The notes under the pieces: model-generated
Told to the model about the DNA's origin: nothing
What the model saw: only the letters and a program-made list of their open reading frames with translations
The model's database searches: none
In this document: positions 15,326 to 23,854 of the stretch, one piece after another
How the letters are laid out: each line of letters opens with the position of its first letter
Position numbering within the stretch: the stretch's first letter is position 1
NCBI GenBank assembly: GCA_963545585.1
Contig: CAUUKX010000008.1
Location: forward strand, 1-35,656
Length of the DNA stretch: 35,656 nucleotides
Reading direction: 5' to 3'
Source: W11650 sp963545585
Lineage (GTDB): Bacteria; Bacillota; Clostridia; Lachnospirales; Vallitaleaceae
Made by a program: the position numbers and the translations under genes

Positions 15326-15889
15326 ATGAGAGTAGTGGCAGGAGCGGCCAGAGGGATTCCGCTGAAAGCGCCGAAAGGCGATCAGGTCAGACCAACGGCT
15401 GACCGCTTGAAGGAAACGCTGTTTAATATGATTCAGGCGGAAATTTATGAGCGAACGGTATTGGATGCCTTTGCTGGTAGCGGAGCGCTGGGGATTGAAG
15501 CACTCAGCCGGGGAGCATGTTGCGCTTATTTTTGCGAGAAAAACAAAGCGACAGTTGAGGTGATCAAGGATAATTTGCAGCGAACTAAGCTAAAGGAGAA
15601 AGCACAGGTTTTGACCGGTGATTTTTCAGGCGGCTTGGAAAAAATCCAGAACGCCGGTGTAAAGCTAAATCTTGTTTTTTTGGATCCACCCTATCAGGAG
15701 GAGGATTTGTACCAGCGGGCAATCAAGGCTTTAATCGAAAAAAAACTGCTGGCCGAGGATGCCTTGATTATTGCCGAAACAAAGAGTGGTTTTGACTTTT
15801 CTTTTTTAGAGAAATATGATACAATAAAAGTTGAAAAATATAAAAAATTTAAAACCAATCAATATATATTTATGCGCTTTAATGTTTAA
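15326..15889 (+). CDS. rsmD: 16S rRNA (guanine-966-N2)-methyltransferase RsmD
   Basis: This 187-aa protein is full length. The N-terminus MRVVAGAARGIPLKAPKGD followed by VRPTADRLKETLFNMI is the RsmD signature. LDAFAGSGALGIEALSRGA (about 46-64) is the SAM-binding motif I, and FLDPPYQ (about 118-124) is the N6/N2-methyltransferase catalytic DPPY motif. It methylates 16S rRNA during 30S assembly. AAGGAG lies about 7 nt before ATG 15326. It is followed 89 bp later by coaD, the usual Firmicutes order. Confidence 0.96.
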   Translation: MRVVAGAARGIPLKAPKGDQVRPTADRLKETLFNMIQAEIYERTVLDAFAGSGALGIEALSRGACCAYFCEKNKATVEVIKDNLQRTKLKEKAQVLTGDFSGGLEKIQNAGVKLNLVFLDPPYQEEDLYQRAIKALIEKKLLAEDALIIAETKSGFDFSFLEKYDTIKVEKYKKFKTNQYIFMRFNV

Positions 15890-15978
15890 GTCGGTAAAGA
15901 AACAGTTGTCTATAAGGCAAACGATGTTTTTGACGGCAGGTTATTTAGGCTTATTGAGGGACGGAACGAGGAAATAAT

Positions 15979-16479
15979 ATGAAAAAAGCAGTGTATGCCG
16001 GCAGTTTTGATCCGCCGACTTACGGACATATGGATATTATTGTTAGGGCATCTAAATTGGCGGATGAATTGATTGTTGCCGTGGCAGTGAATCCGCATAA
16101 AACATCATTATTAAGCTTGGAAGAAAGAAATGAATTGCTAAAGGCACTGACCAAGGATATGCCGAATGTGAGGGTGGAATTTTTTACCGGATTATTGGTT
16201 CGCTTCGTCGAAAGAGAAAATGCGGATGCCATTATTCGGGGATTTCGGGCGGTGTCTGATTTTGAGTATGAATTGCAGTTAGCGCAGGGCAACAGCCTGC
16301 TCAGCCCGCAGACAGAAACGGTATTTCTGGTGTCTAACGCCAAATATTCCTTTATCAGTTCTACTTTTGTGAAAGAAGCGGTTTTTTTTGGCGGAGAAAT
16401 TGGTGATATGGTGCCGGAATTATCCAAACAGGCGGTATTAAGAAAGATGGGAGTAAAGAATGAACAGCAAAGTGTTTGA
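15979..16479 (+). CDS. coaD: phosphopantetheine adenylyltransferase CoaD
   Basis: This 166-aa protein is the usual length. It converts 4'-phosphopantetheine plus ATP to dephospho-CoA, the penultimate step of CoA synthesis. AGSFDPPTYGH (residues 7-17) holds the T/HxGH nucleotidyltransferase motif (Thr14-His17). IIRGFRAVSDFEYELQLA and SFISSTFVKE are the family's substrate and C-terminal motifs; Thr in place of the usual Ser in ISSSxVKE is a mild variant. GAGG lies about 8 nt upstream of the start. It overlaps the next gene by 20 nt, so they are co-translated. Confidence 0.96.
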   Translation: MKKAVYAGSFDPPTYGHMDIIVRASKLADELIVAVAVNPHKTSLLSLEERNELLKALTKDMPNVRVEFFTGLLVRFVERENADAIIRGFRAVSDFEYELQLAQGNSLLSPQTETVFLVSNAKYSFISSTFVKEAVFFGGEIGDMVPELSKQAVLRKMGVKNEQQSV

Positions 16480-16963
16480 TATTATCGATGATATGGAAGT
16501 GTATGTAAATGACAGCAATGCCTTGCCGTTTCAGTCCAATAAAGTGGTGGTGCGAAGCGATGTGATGGATGAGTTTATCACCCAAATCCGGCTGGCGCTG
16601 CCCGAGGAAATCAAAAGAGCCAATGCGATTATTGATGACCGGGAGCATATGATGTCGATTGCCAAGGAAAAGTTAGCTGAAATAGAAGAAGAAGCGATTA
16701 ACCGGGCAAAAGCTTTGGTTGATGAGCATGAGATTACCCGGCAGGCGCAGGCCAAGGCGGAGGCGATTTTGGATAAGGCCTATAGGCAAAGCGAAGAAAT
16801 CCGCCGTGAGGCGTATCGCTATACCGATGAACTTTTGGAAAAAGCACAGAAAACAATCACCGCTTTACTCAATCAGTCCAATGCCGATTATTCCAAGTTT
16901 GAAAAAACTTTGGCCGGCCAATTAGATACGATTGAAGAAAACCGCGAGGCTTTAAAGGAATAG
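16460..16963 (+). CDS. coiled-coil protein linked to CoaD, function unknown
   Basis: This 167-aa soluble protein has no membrane segment. A short N-terminal region (about 1-35) containing VFDIIDDMEVYVNDSNALPF precedes a long, almost uninterrupted charged helix (about 45-167) rich in Glu, Lys, Ala and Arg, of the kind seen in DivIVA-like and F/V-ATPase stalk-like proteins. Relatives in the same position after coaD in Clostridia are often labelled simply ATPase, but no P-loop is present, so that name is not supported. ATG 16460 lies inside coaD with GGGAG just upstream. It converges on tmcAL with a 12-bp gap and no terminator in between. Confidence 0.8.
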   Translation: MNSKVFDIIDDMEVYVNDSNALPFQSNKVVVRSDVMDEFITQIRLALPEEIKRANAIIDDREHMMSIAKEKLAEIEEEAINRAKALVDEHEITRQAQAKAEAILDKAYRQSEEIRREAYRYTDELLEKAQKTITALLNQSNADYSKFEKTLAGQLDTIEENREALKE

Positions 16964-16975
16964 ATATGGCTGCTG

Positions 16976-18184
16976 TCAAATAACAACCGGATTTCTTTGC
17001 TCCGGCGGCAGAAACGGACGCTTGTATTTTTGGGCAGTCAGCCGGGCATAAAGCCGATCGCAGCGCAGTTCATTCTGCCAGCGAACCAAAGCGGCGGCGG
17101 ATAGTTTTTTGGCGTGCCGAGTATTGGTAATTACTGGCAGACGTGAAACTTTCTGCAAGCGGCGCAGCAGCGGTGCGGCGGAGCGGCGCAGGCCGAGAAT
17201 CCGCAGATAACTGTTTTCTTCAGTCGGCGGCAAGGGCGGGCGTTGATTTAAGAAAATATTCAGGAGTGCTCGTTTAACGGCGGCAGCGGGGAAGTTGCGG
17301 GAGCGGCAGGCGCTGATATAGTCGGCAAAGGGCAAGTCTAAGTCCAAAGCAGTCAGCAGGCGGTTCATGAGTTCGGGCTTTTGCTCACGCAGATGGAGCA
17401 AAGCGGCCGAATCCTGCTGCATTAATAAGAATTGAACAAACGGATAGATATCCTCCGGGAAAATCGGTCCGTTTTTTTGTGCTTTGGCTGCTTGCAGCAG
17501 TTGAAAAGAAGCGGCCGGCAGAGCGGTGCTTAATTTGGTTTGGTCGTTTGCCTGAAGCAGACGGCGGATGGCGGTGGCGGATAGAAAAGTATTTGGCTGG
17601 TAGTTTTCGTCCAAATAGCTTTGTCCTTGCCTTTGAATTAAATGCGGCGTGATTTGGCTGCGGACAGCCGTCAGCGCCTTTAAGTATTCAATGGATAAGA
17701 TATTATTAGAACCTTTGAGAATCCGGCTGTAACCGGCATTGGGGAACAGGCTTTCGATTGCTTCCTGCCGGGCGGCGGCATAGGAGCGGCCGGTTTTTAA
17801 GCTGCTTTTTAAAGCTGCCGAAAACTCGGTGCTTTCGGCGGTCAGAATTTCGGCTAAGGCTTGCAGCGGCGGCAGGTCAGGACATTCCGCACCAAAATAA
17901 AGCTCGTCAACGACTTGACTTTGCTCCAGTAAAAAAACTGCTTCGGTGGCAAAGTACTCGGCACTGGCAGCAGCAGCGGAAACCGGCAGTTCCAGTACCA
18001 AATCAATGCCCGCTGATAGAGCCGCTTCTGTTCGCAGCCATTTGTCAAAGACTGCTGGCTCGCCTCTTTGCACAAAATTGCCGCTCATAATGGCAATCAC
18101 AAAATCAGCTTTAATGTTAGAAAGCTGATAGGCATGACCAAGATGAAACGGGTTATATTCAGCGATAATGGCAGCGGTTTTCAT
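16976..18184 (-). CDS. tmcAL: tRNA(Met) cytidine acetate ligase TmcAL (YlbM family)
   Basis: This 402-aa protein is full length for the family. The N-terminus KTAAIIAEYNPFHLGHAYQL has the HxGH nucleotidyltransferase motif, and IAIMSGNFVQRGEPAVFDKW and ILKGSNNILSIEYLKAL are family hallmarks. TmcAL activates acetate with ATP and acetylates C34 of elongator tRNA-Met. The start is ATG at 18184, with AAAGGA upstream; a longer frame to 18226 is possible but adds a non-family N-terminus. Its start overlaps a GNAT remnant (18159-18296). It is on the opposite strand to pta-ackA, which make acetate. Confidence 0.93.
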   Translation of the reverse strand: MKTAAIIAEYNPFHLGHAYQLSNIKADFVIAIMSGNFVQRGEPAVFDKWLRTEAALSAGIDLVLELPVSAAAASAEYFATEAVFLLEQSQVVDELYFGAECPDLPPLQALAEILTAESTEFSAALKSSLKTGRSYAAARQEAIESLFPNAGYSRILKGSNNILSIEYLKALTAVRSQITPHLIQRQGQSYLDENYQPNTFLSATAIRRLLQANDQTKLSTALPAASFQLLQAAKAQKNGPIFPEDIYPFVQFLLMQQDSAALLHLREQKPELMNRLLTALDLDLPFADYISACRSRNFPAAAVKRALLNIFLNQRPPLPPTEENSYLRILGLRRSAAPLLRRLQKVSRLPVITNTRHAKKLSAAALVRWQNELRCDRLYARLTAQKYKRPFLPPEQRNPVVI

Positions 18185-18296
18185 GATTTTCCTTTCTGTG
18201 ATAAGCGTTGAAGCCGCTGTTTGCAAACGTCAGATCAGCGGCATCTTTTTCTTCTACATTTCGCAGCCATAAACGTTCGGTTTGTAAAAACAGCAT
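18159..18296 (-). pseudogene. N-terminal remnant of a GNAT-type acetyltransferase
   Basis: A 45-codon frame begins at ATG 18296 with an excellent ribosome site (AAAGGAGG, 7 nt upstream). It reads MLFLQTERLWLRNVEEKDAA and then DLTF, which is the typical start of the RimJ-like GNAT family (TERLxLRxxxxxDAxxL). After residue 24 the similarity stops, and the frame runs into tmcAL in another phase, ending at 18159. The rest of the acetyltransferase (normally about 150-180 aa) is missing, probably by a deletion that joined its start to tmcAL. The intact ribosome site may still help translate tmcAL by coupling. Confidence 0.6.
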
Positions 18297-18333
18297 GGCA
18301 GGCCTCCTTTCATTTTGGCTTGGGCTTATAGCT

Positions 18334-18342
18334 ATAATACCA
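18334..18342 (-). promoter_or_regulatory. extended -10 for the GNAT remnant/tmcAL transcript
   Basis: On the reverse strand TGG-TATTAT is an extended -10 sited about 38 bp before ATG 18296. The -35 (TCGCGC at 17 bp) is weak. Confidence 0.45.
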
Positions 18343-18475
18343 TAAATTTGATATCAGCGCGAGAAAATTCTGCGGCAATTCTTGCATGGAGTTTGAAAAT
18401 TGTCTATAAACCGAAGCCTTTTGCCAAGCGGAAAAACAAAAAATCGAAAAGGAACTTTTATTCCCACATACTTTG

Positions 18476-18484
18476 TGCTATAAT
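18476..18484 (+). promoter_or_regulatory. pta: extended -10 promoter of pta-ackA
   Basis: TGC-TATAAT carries a perfect -10 with extended TG. The region 17 bp upstream (TTTTAT) is a poor -35. Transcription should start near 18491, right before the hairpin at 18497-18522. Confidence 0.65.
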
Positions 18485-18496
18485 TAAAAGGATATA

Positions 18497-18522
18497 AGTT
18501 CAACTTTGCAGAAAGTTGAACT
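18497..18522 (+). promoter_or_regulatory. perfect 11-bp hairpin at the 5' end of the pta-ackA mRNA
   Basis: AGTTCAACTTT (18497-18507) and its exact complement (18512-18522) flank a GCAG loop. Its position just after the predicted transcription start fits a stabilising 5' hairpin or a repressor operator. It is not followed by a T-run. Confidence 0.6.
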
Positions 18523-18562
18523 GTAAACATACGCAGAGCAGAGAGCTTGAAAGGAGTTGCAA

Positions 18563-19570
18563 ATGAGTTTTATTGATGGAATTAAAAACAAGGCAAAACA
18601 AGACCTGCAGACAATTGTCCTGCCTGAGGCAATGGATATCCGTACTTTGACCGCGGCCGAACAGGTAATGAAGGAAGGCATTGCGAAGGTTATTTTAATT
18701 GGAAACGAAAAAGAAATCCGGGAAAAAGCAGGAGACTTAAACCTTACTGGTGTTGAGATTGTGGACCCGCAAGGCTTTGATAAGTTAGACAGTTATACCG
18801 AAAAATTATTTACTTTGCGCGAGAAGAAGGGTATGACCCGGGAAAAAGCCAGAGAACTTTTACAGACCGATCCTTTGTTTTTGGGCGTAATGATGGTAAA
18901 AATGCAGGATGCCGACGGTATGGTAGCCGGAGCGGTCAACTCAACCGCCAATGTGCTGCGGCCATCGCTGCAGATTTTAAAAACGGCGCCAAATGTTAAG
19001 ATTGTGTCCAGCTTCTTTATCATTTCCGTTCCGAACTGTGATTTGGGCGTAAATGGCACCTTCTTATTCGCTGACTGTGGCTTAAATCAAAGTCCGTCAG
19101 CCGAGGAGTTATCCTCCATTGCCGGCAGTTCGGCTGAAAGCTTTAAAATGCTGATTGGCGGAGAACCGATGATTGCCATGCTCAGCCACTCGACCAAGGG
19201 CAGCGCCTCACATCCGGATGTCGATAAAGTGGTAGAAGCAACTCAGATTGCACAAAGAGAATATCCGCAGTATCAAATTGATGGCGAATTGCAGGCGGAT
19301 GCAGCTATTATTGCCAAAGTCGGCCAGAGCAAAGCGCCAGGCAGCAAGGTAGCGGGCAAAGCCAATGTGCTGGTATTCCCGGATTTGGATGCCGGCAATA
19401 TTGCATATAAATTGGTGCAGTATTTGGCGAAAGCGGAAGCATACGGCCCGATTACGCAGGGAATCGCTGCCCCGATTAATGATTTATCCCGAGGCGCAAC
19501 GGCTGAGGATATTACCGGAGTAGTAGCGATTACGGCTGTTCAGGCACAATATAAAAAGGCACAGGCTTAA
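18563..19570 (+). CDS. pta: phosphate acetyltransferase Pta
   Basis: This 335-aa protein is the short (class I) form without the extra N-terminal domain. It interconverts acetyl-CoA and acetyl phosphate. It begins FIDGIKNKAKQDLQTIVLPEA, and GAVNSTANVLRPSLQILKT (about 118-136) and the C-terminal PINDLSRGATAEDITGVVAITAVQAQ are diagnostic. AAGGAG (18551-18556) is 6 nt before ATG 18563, better placed than the in-frame TTG 18557. It is followed 12 nt later by ackA, forming the acetate-producing ATP pathway of a fermenting anaerobe. Confidence 0.96.
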   Translation: MSFIDGIKNKAKQDLQTIVLPEAMDIRTLTAAEQVMKEGIAKVILIGNEKEIREKAGDLNLTGVEIVDPQGFDKLDSYTEKLFTLREKKGMTREKARELLQTDPLFLGVMMVKMQDADGMVAGAVNSTANVLRPSLQILKTAPNVKIVSSFFIISVPNCDLGVNGTFLFADCGLNQSPSAEELSSIAGSSAESFKMLIGGEPMIAMLSHSTKGSASHPDVDKVVEATQIAQREYPQYQIDGELQADAAIIAKVGQSKAPGSKVAGKANVLVFPDLDAGNIAYKLVQYLAKAEAYGPITQGIAAPINDLSRGATAEDITGVVAITAVQAQYKKAQA

Positions 19571-19582
19571 AAGGAGAGAGGA

Positions 19583-20773
19583 ATGAAGATATTAGTTATT
19601 AACTGCGGAAGTTCATCACTGAAATATCAATTGTTTGACATGACCAATGAAACTGTTTTGGGTAAGGGTCTGGTTGAGCGGATTGCCATTGATGGCTCTA
19701 AATTGGTGCAGACAGTTGGCGAGGAAAAATATGTAGTAGAAGAAAATATGAAGGATCACAAAGCGGCAATGAAGCATGTCTTTGATGCTTTGCTTGATCC
19801 CAAGAAGGGATTGATTTCCTCGCTGGATGAGATTAATGCAATCGGCCATCGGGTGCTGCACGGCGGCGAGGAATTGACCGATTCGACGATTATTGACGGA
19901 CATGTTAAAGATGTTATTCGCGAATATGTTAAGTTTGGCCCGCTGCACAATCCGGCTAACCTGATGGGCATTGAAGCCTGCGAAGAATTGGTTCCGGGCA
20001 AGCCGAATGTGGCGGTGTTTGATACCTCTTTCCATCAGACGATGCCAGCCAGCAGCTATATGTACGGGATTCCGTATGAATACTATGAAAAATACCGAAT
20101 TCGCAAATTTGGTTTTCACGGTACCAGCCATAAATATATCACCCGCCGGACGGCTGAACTGCTGAAAAAGCCGCAGGATGAGATGAATATCATCACGGTG
20201 CATCTGGGCAACGGTTCTTCGCTGGCCGCGGTCAAAAATGGAAAATGTTTGGATACCTCGATGGGACTGACTCCGCTTGAAGGTCTGGTTATGGGGACTC
20301 GCAGCGGTGATTTAGATCCGACGGTTCTGACCTTTTTAATGGAAAAGGAAGGGATTCAGCCCAATGATATGAACCAGATGTTGAATAAAAAATCCGGCTT
20401 TTTGGGTATTTCCGGTGTGAGCAGCGATGCCAGAGATTTGGAAAATGCGGCAGCCAGCGGCAATGAGCGAGCGAAGCTGGCGCTGGATATGTTTGTCAAC
20501 CGGACCAAGCGGTATTTGGGTGGTTATATGGCTGAGCTGGGCAAGGTTGATGCAATTTGTTTTGCTGGCGGAATCGGGGAAAATTCGGCGGAGATGAGAG
20601 AGCGCTTAGTAGGCGATTTGGAGTTTTTTGGGATTAAATTAGACCGAGAGAAAAATAAGACCAGAAGTGAAGCCCTGATTTCGGCTGATGATTCCAAGGT
20701 TGCGATTTGGGTAGTTCCGACCAATGAGGAACTGATGATTGCCAGGGATACTTTGGATTTGGTCAGAAAATAG
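19583..20773 (+). CDS. ackA: acetate kinase AckA
   Basis: This 396-aa protein is full length. It makes ATP and acetate from acetyl phosphate. The N-terminus MKILVINCGSSSLKYQLFD is the phosphate-binding acetokinase signature. INAIGHRVLHGGE, FDTSFHQTMP (with the catalytic Asp), RKFGFHGTSHKYIT, TVHLGNGSSLAAVKNGKC and CFAGGIGENSAEMRE are all present. It is co-transcribed with pta and ends at a bidirectional terminator (20829-20873). The yceD-rpmF-plsX genes that often follow ackA in related genomes are not here. Confidence 0.97.
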   Translation: MKILVINCGSSSLKYQLFDMTNETVLGKGLVERIAIDGSKLVQTVGEEKYVVEENMKDHKAAMKHVFDALLDPKKGLISSLDEINAIGHRVLHGGEELTDSTIIDGHVKDVIREYVKFGPLHNPANLMGIEACEELVPGKPNVAVFDTSFHQTMPASSYMYGIPYEYYEKYRIRKFGFHGTSHKYITRRTAELLKKPQDEMNIITVHLGNGSSLAAVKNGKCLDTSMGLTPLEGLVMGTRSGDLDPTVLTFLMEKEGIQPNDMNQMLNKKSGFLGISGVSSDARDLENAAASGNERAKLALDMFVNRTKRYLGGYMAELGKVDAICFAGGIGENSAEMRERLVGDLEFFGIKLDREKNKTRSEALISADDSKVAIWVVPTNEELMIARDTLDLVRK

Positions 20774-20828
20774 TGCTGCCGCAGTAAGAATAAGCAAACA
20801 GCAGAACAAGCAAACAGAAAAAAACGAG

Positions 20829-20873
20829 ATCAAAAAGGCACTGCCGGAGATTCCCGGACAGCGCCTTTTTGAT
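20829..20873. terminator. bidirectional terminator between ackA and the SLH peptidase gene
   Basis: ATCAAAAAGGC and GCCTTTTTGAT enclose CTG/CAG and CCGG-type inner pairs. The A-run on one side and T-run on the other suit both converging genes. Confidence 0.88.
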
Positions 20874-20897
20874 ATGCGTTTTTAATTTTTACTTCTT

Positions 20898-22124
20898 TTA
20901 ATAACCGATTTCGTAGTAATATGGCCACCATTCCTGACAGGCTTTGAAAATGTTATCGGCCGGATAGTAGTAATCCTTGCGGCTGTCCGGATTATAGGTT
21001 TCAAAACTAATCATACCGTTCTGGTTGATATAGCCTTTGATAATGACAAAATGTCCAGAACCGACAGAAGCATAATCCTCGCTCAAATAATAACCGTCCA
21101 GGCAAACCAAGATAATCCGATTTTTGTTTAAGGATTCTACCAACTGAGAAATCTCGTTAAAGTTTTTCCGGTCATAGGGCACTTGATAACTGCCCATAAC
21201 AGATTCGATATCGTCGGTGAACCACCAGCCGCCGTTTGGCCGAATCCAGGAACGAAGTGTTTCGGCAGTAACGCTATTGGCTTGGCTGAACCATTTCAGA
21301 ATCATCGAAGTAACAGACGGTCCACAGTTTTCATGGCTGTAAGGGCCGGTTTGATTTTGATCGACGAACCATTCATAGTTACGGTTGACATGTTTTTCGA
21401 CAATTCCGTTATTATCGTTATTAGCGATATTACTGTTATCATTGTGATTAGAAATATCAGCAGAGGTAAGTTTTTTGCGGAATGAAGGAACAGCCATTCG
21501 AGCGGCGATGGTAGCTACTTCCGCCCTGGTGATGCTTGAATTTGGATAAAAGCGTAAAGTCTTATCGCCGGTCATAATACCACAGGAGTACATGCGCAAA
21601 ATACTGTCTGCTTCAAAGTCGCCGTCATTAACATCAGGAATATTGAAAAGTGTGATATCGGGATTGATCTCTTCATCCGTATCTGGAAGGATTCCATTAT
21701 AGATAGAAGCAAAGTCCGTCCGGTTAATGGGTGCATTATAATCAGAAAAATAGGAACCGTTTAAAATTCCGAAACTAATGGCAAAATCAATATAGCTTTG
21801 ATACCACGGCCCGGTCTGGGCAGGTTCGGTTGGGGTGTACTCATTATAAGTTTGATATAAACGGACGGCCAAAGTAACGGCTTCGGCCACGGACAGATTG
21901 CCGTTTGGGTTAAAGGTATAAGCGGAACTGCCTTTCATTAAACCCAGTTCATAAGCCACCTTTACACCGGAGTAAAACCAAGCATTTTCCGGTACATCGG
22001 CAAACGAAGAATAACTTTGTTTGGTCGTAAAGTTGGAATAACTGGTTGCGTCCGCAGGTTGGATAAAACTAAGTGTCAGGATAAAAACCAGACAAATTAC
22101 GATATGTTTTTGTAGTTTTTTCAT
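20898..22124 (-). CDS. secreted SLH-domain protein with C39-type cysteine peptidase domain
   Basis: This 408-aa protein has a Sec signal peptide (residues 1-26, ending ADA). Three S-layer homology repeats follow (about 41-92, 104-145, 160-212), for binding cell-wall polymer. After an Asn-rich linker (about 225-240) comes a papain-like C39-family domain with Cys267 in HENCGPSVTSM, His358 in SVGSGHFVIIKGY and Asn378/Asp380 in TYNPDS, so the active site looks intact. It is predicted to be held on the cell surface and to cleave peptides there. AGGAGG 4 nt before ATG 22124 fixes the start; an in-frame extension to 22325 is intergenic sequence. The gap 22125-22440 holds divergent promoters, including a TATAAT-like -10 near 22160 on this strand. 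It is divergent from an O-acetylation pair. Substrate unknown. Confidence 0.88.
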   Translation of the reverse strand: MKKLQKHIVICLVFILTLSFIQPADATSYSNFTTKQSYSSFADVPENAWFYSGVKVAYELGLMKGSSAYTFNPNGNLSVAEAVTLAVRLYQTYNEYTPTEPAQTGPWYQSYIDFAISFGILNGSYFSDYNAPINRTDFASIYNGILPDTDEEINPDITLFNIPDVNDGDFEADSILRMYSCGIMTGDKTLRFYPNSSITRAEVATIAARMAVPSFRKKLTSADISNHNDNSNIANNDNNGIVEKHVNRNYEWFVDQNQTGPYSHENCGPSVTSMILKWFSQANSVTAETLRSWIRPNGGWWFTDDIESVMGSYQVPYDRKNFNEISQLVESLNKNRIILVCLDGYYLSEDYASVGSGHFVIIKGYINQNGMISFETYNPDSRKDYYYPADNIFKACQEWWPYYYEIGY

Positions 22125-22336
22125 AGAACCTCCTAAGAATAGATATATTATAATTTTTAGAAACTCTCCGCCCTTCGTTTTTATCCGGCTGTCCTGTTCC
22201 CGGGAAAGATACGGAAAACTGCTTAAAGCGGTACAAAGAACAAATTTAGTATAAAGCAAAAGAACGGAAATAGCAAGCCAAAAATTTAGCGGAATTTTAA
22301 GTTTTGGGGAGCGTGTACTCTTCATTGTTTTTTAAC

Positions 22337-22365
22337 TTGACAGCCGAATTCTTATAGGCTAAAAT
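22337..22365 (+). promoter_or_regulatory. sigma-A promoter of the MBOAT-DHHW operon
   Basis: TTGACA (22337-22342), an exact 17-bp spacer and TAAAAT (22360-22365) form a near-consensus promoter, with a leader of about 70 nt before ATG 22441. Confidence 0.8.
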
Positions 22366-22376
22366 AGGGAAAGCAA

Positions 22377-22390
22377 CGCCGCCGGCGGCG
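22377..22390. promoter_or_regulatory. 14-bp GC palindrome at the start of the MBOAT transcript
   Basis: CGCCGCCGGCGGCG is a perfect palindrome about 6 bp past the predicted transcription start, in otherwise AT-rich DNA. It could be a repressor operator. No binding protein is known. Confidence 0.45.
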
Positions 22391-22440
22391 GCGATTACAG
22401 TAAAACAGCACAAGAATTATTTTAGCAGGAAGAGGAAACG

Positions 22441-23826
22441 ATGGTATTTTCAAGTCTTTTTTTTATATTCGTATTTTTGCCGGTGTGTCTGTTGGTGTAT
22501 TATCAAATGCCAACCCGCAACGCCAAGAACTGGGTACTGGTCATAGCGTCTTTGATTTTTTACGCTTGGGGTGAGCCGGTTTGGATTACTTTATTGATTT
22601 TCAGTGCCACAATTGATTATTTTCATGGCTTGATTATTGAAAGCCATCGCGGTCGGTGGCAGGCCAAAGCGGCAGTGGTCAGTTCTTTGGTGCTGAACTT
22701 AGGCTTGCTGGCAGTATTTAAATATTCTGGCATGATTGCCGGTACGATTGCGGCGCTGACTGGCCTGCCGATGGAATATAAGGGCTTTTCCCTACCGATT
22801 GGAATTTCTTTTTATACCTTTCAAACAATTTCTTATACGATTGACGTTTACCGGGGCGAGGCCAAGGCACAGCATTCTTTTTCCAAGTTCATGCTGTTCG
22901 TATCACTCTTTCATCAGCTGGTAGCCGGGCCGATTGTCCGCTATGTCGATATTGCCAATGAAATTGATAATCGGGTCTTTAAGCTGGATGATTTCAGCAG
23001 CGGTGTCAACCGCTTTATTTTGGGGCTGGCCAAAAAGGTAATCATTGCCAATACAGCCGGAGCTTTGGGCGAAGGTCTTTTAACGGTCGGCGGTCAAAAT
23101 GCATCGGTGCTGGGTTCATGGCTGGGGATTTTGTTTTTTTCTTTTCAGATTTATTTTGATTTTTCCGGCTATTCGGATATGGCAATTGGCATGGGCAAGA
23201 TGTTTGGCTTTACCTATAAGGAAAACTTTAATTACCCCTATGTTTCAACCTCGGCTACAGACTTTTGGCGGCGCTGGCATATTTCGCTGGGTTCATTTTT
23301 CCGCGATTATCTGTATATTCCGTTAGGTGGAAACCGCCGCCATGTTTTTCGCAACTTGTTTATTGTCTGGTTCTTAACGGGTCTGTGGCATGGCGCATCA
23401 TGGAACTTTGTGGTATGGGGGCTTTATTACGGTGTGCTGATTGGGGTGGAACGGATTTTGAGCCAGACAGTCGGCTGGAAAATGCCGAGGGTTTTCGGCC
23501 ATATTTACTGTATATTCATTACTTTGGTCGGCTGGGTCTTTTTCTATTTTGAATCGTTAAAAGAGGGGCTTGGTTATTTGCGTCAAATGTTTGGTTTGGC
23601 GGGACTTCCGGTTTGGAACTTGCAGCTTGAAATTGTGTTTACCAATAATCTTTATTTTATTATTTTAGCATTAATTGCCTGCACGCCGCTTTTTGCATTT
23701 GTGTGGAGGCGGCTGCGGCTGGGCGAAACACCACTTTTACTGGTGCTCAACGGTGGGCTTTTCTTTGCGGCGGTAGCGATGCTGGTCGGTCGAACCTATA
23801 ATCCGTTTTTATATTTTCGCTTTTAA
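22441..23826 (+). CDS. MBOAT-family O-acyltransferase (AlgI/DltB-like)
   Basis: This 461-aa protein has about ten or more hydrophobic segments. FYAWGEPVWI near the start, FYTFQTISYTIDVYRGE, the FWRRWHISLGSFFRDYLYIPLGGN block and LWHGASWNFVVWGLYYG with catalytic-type His317 are the AlgI/PatA hallmarks. Such proteins move acyl (usually acetyl) groups across the membrane to a polysaccharide. GGAAGAGG lies about 5 nt before ATG. The DHHW protein 28 bp downstream is the usual periplasmic/extracellular partner, so the pair probably O-acetylates an exported envelope polymer. Confidence 0.93.
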   Translation: MVFSSLFFIFVFLPVCLLVYYQMPTRNAKNWVLVIASLIFYAWGEPVWITLLIFSATIDYFHGLIIESHRGRWQAKAAVVSSLVLNLGLLAVFKYSGMIAGTIAALTGLPMEYKGFSLPIGISFYTFQTISYTIDVYRGEAKAQHSFSKFMLFVSLFHQLVAGPIVRYVDIANEIDNRVFKLDDFSSGVNRFILGLAKKVIIANTAGALGEGLLTVGGQNASVLGSWLGILFFSFQIYFDFSGYSDMAIGMGKMFGFTYKENFNYPYVSTSATDFWRRWHISLGSFFRDYLYIPLGGNRRHVFRNLFIVWFLTGLWHGASWNFVVWGLYYGVLIGVERILSQTVGWKMPRVFGHIYCIFITLVGWVFFYFESLKEGLGYLRQMFGLAGLPVWNLQLEIVFTNNLYFIILALIACTPLFAFVWRRLRLGETPLLLVLNGGLFFAAVAMLVGRTYNPFLYFRF

Positions 23827-23854
23827 TCAGTGGTAACAAAGAAGGAAAAAGGGA

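Noticed and set aside
14982..15329. Two overlapping Arg/Pro-rich open frames through the array between recG and rsmD
   Set aside because: They are produced by the 44-bp tandem repeat read in cycling frames, with no ribosome site and no non-repeat content.
15924..15977. 17-codon frame (MFLTAGYLGLLRDGTRK) before coaD
   Set aside because: It has no clear ribosome site and is more likely leader sequence; a TTGACG promoter-like string overlaps it.
16460..16963. Calling the coiled-coil protein an ATPase
   Set aside because: No Walker A or other nucleotide-binding motif is present.
20898..22325. Longer version of the SLH peptidase starting at 22325
   Set aside because: The strong AGGAGG and signal peptide place the start at 22124; the extension covers the divergent promoter gap.
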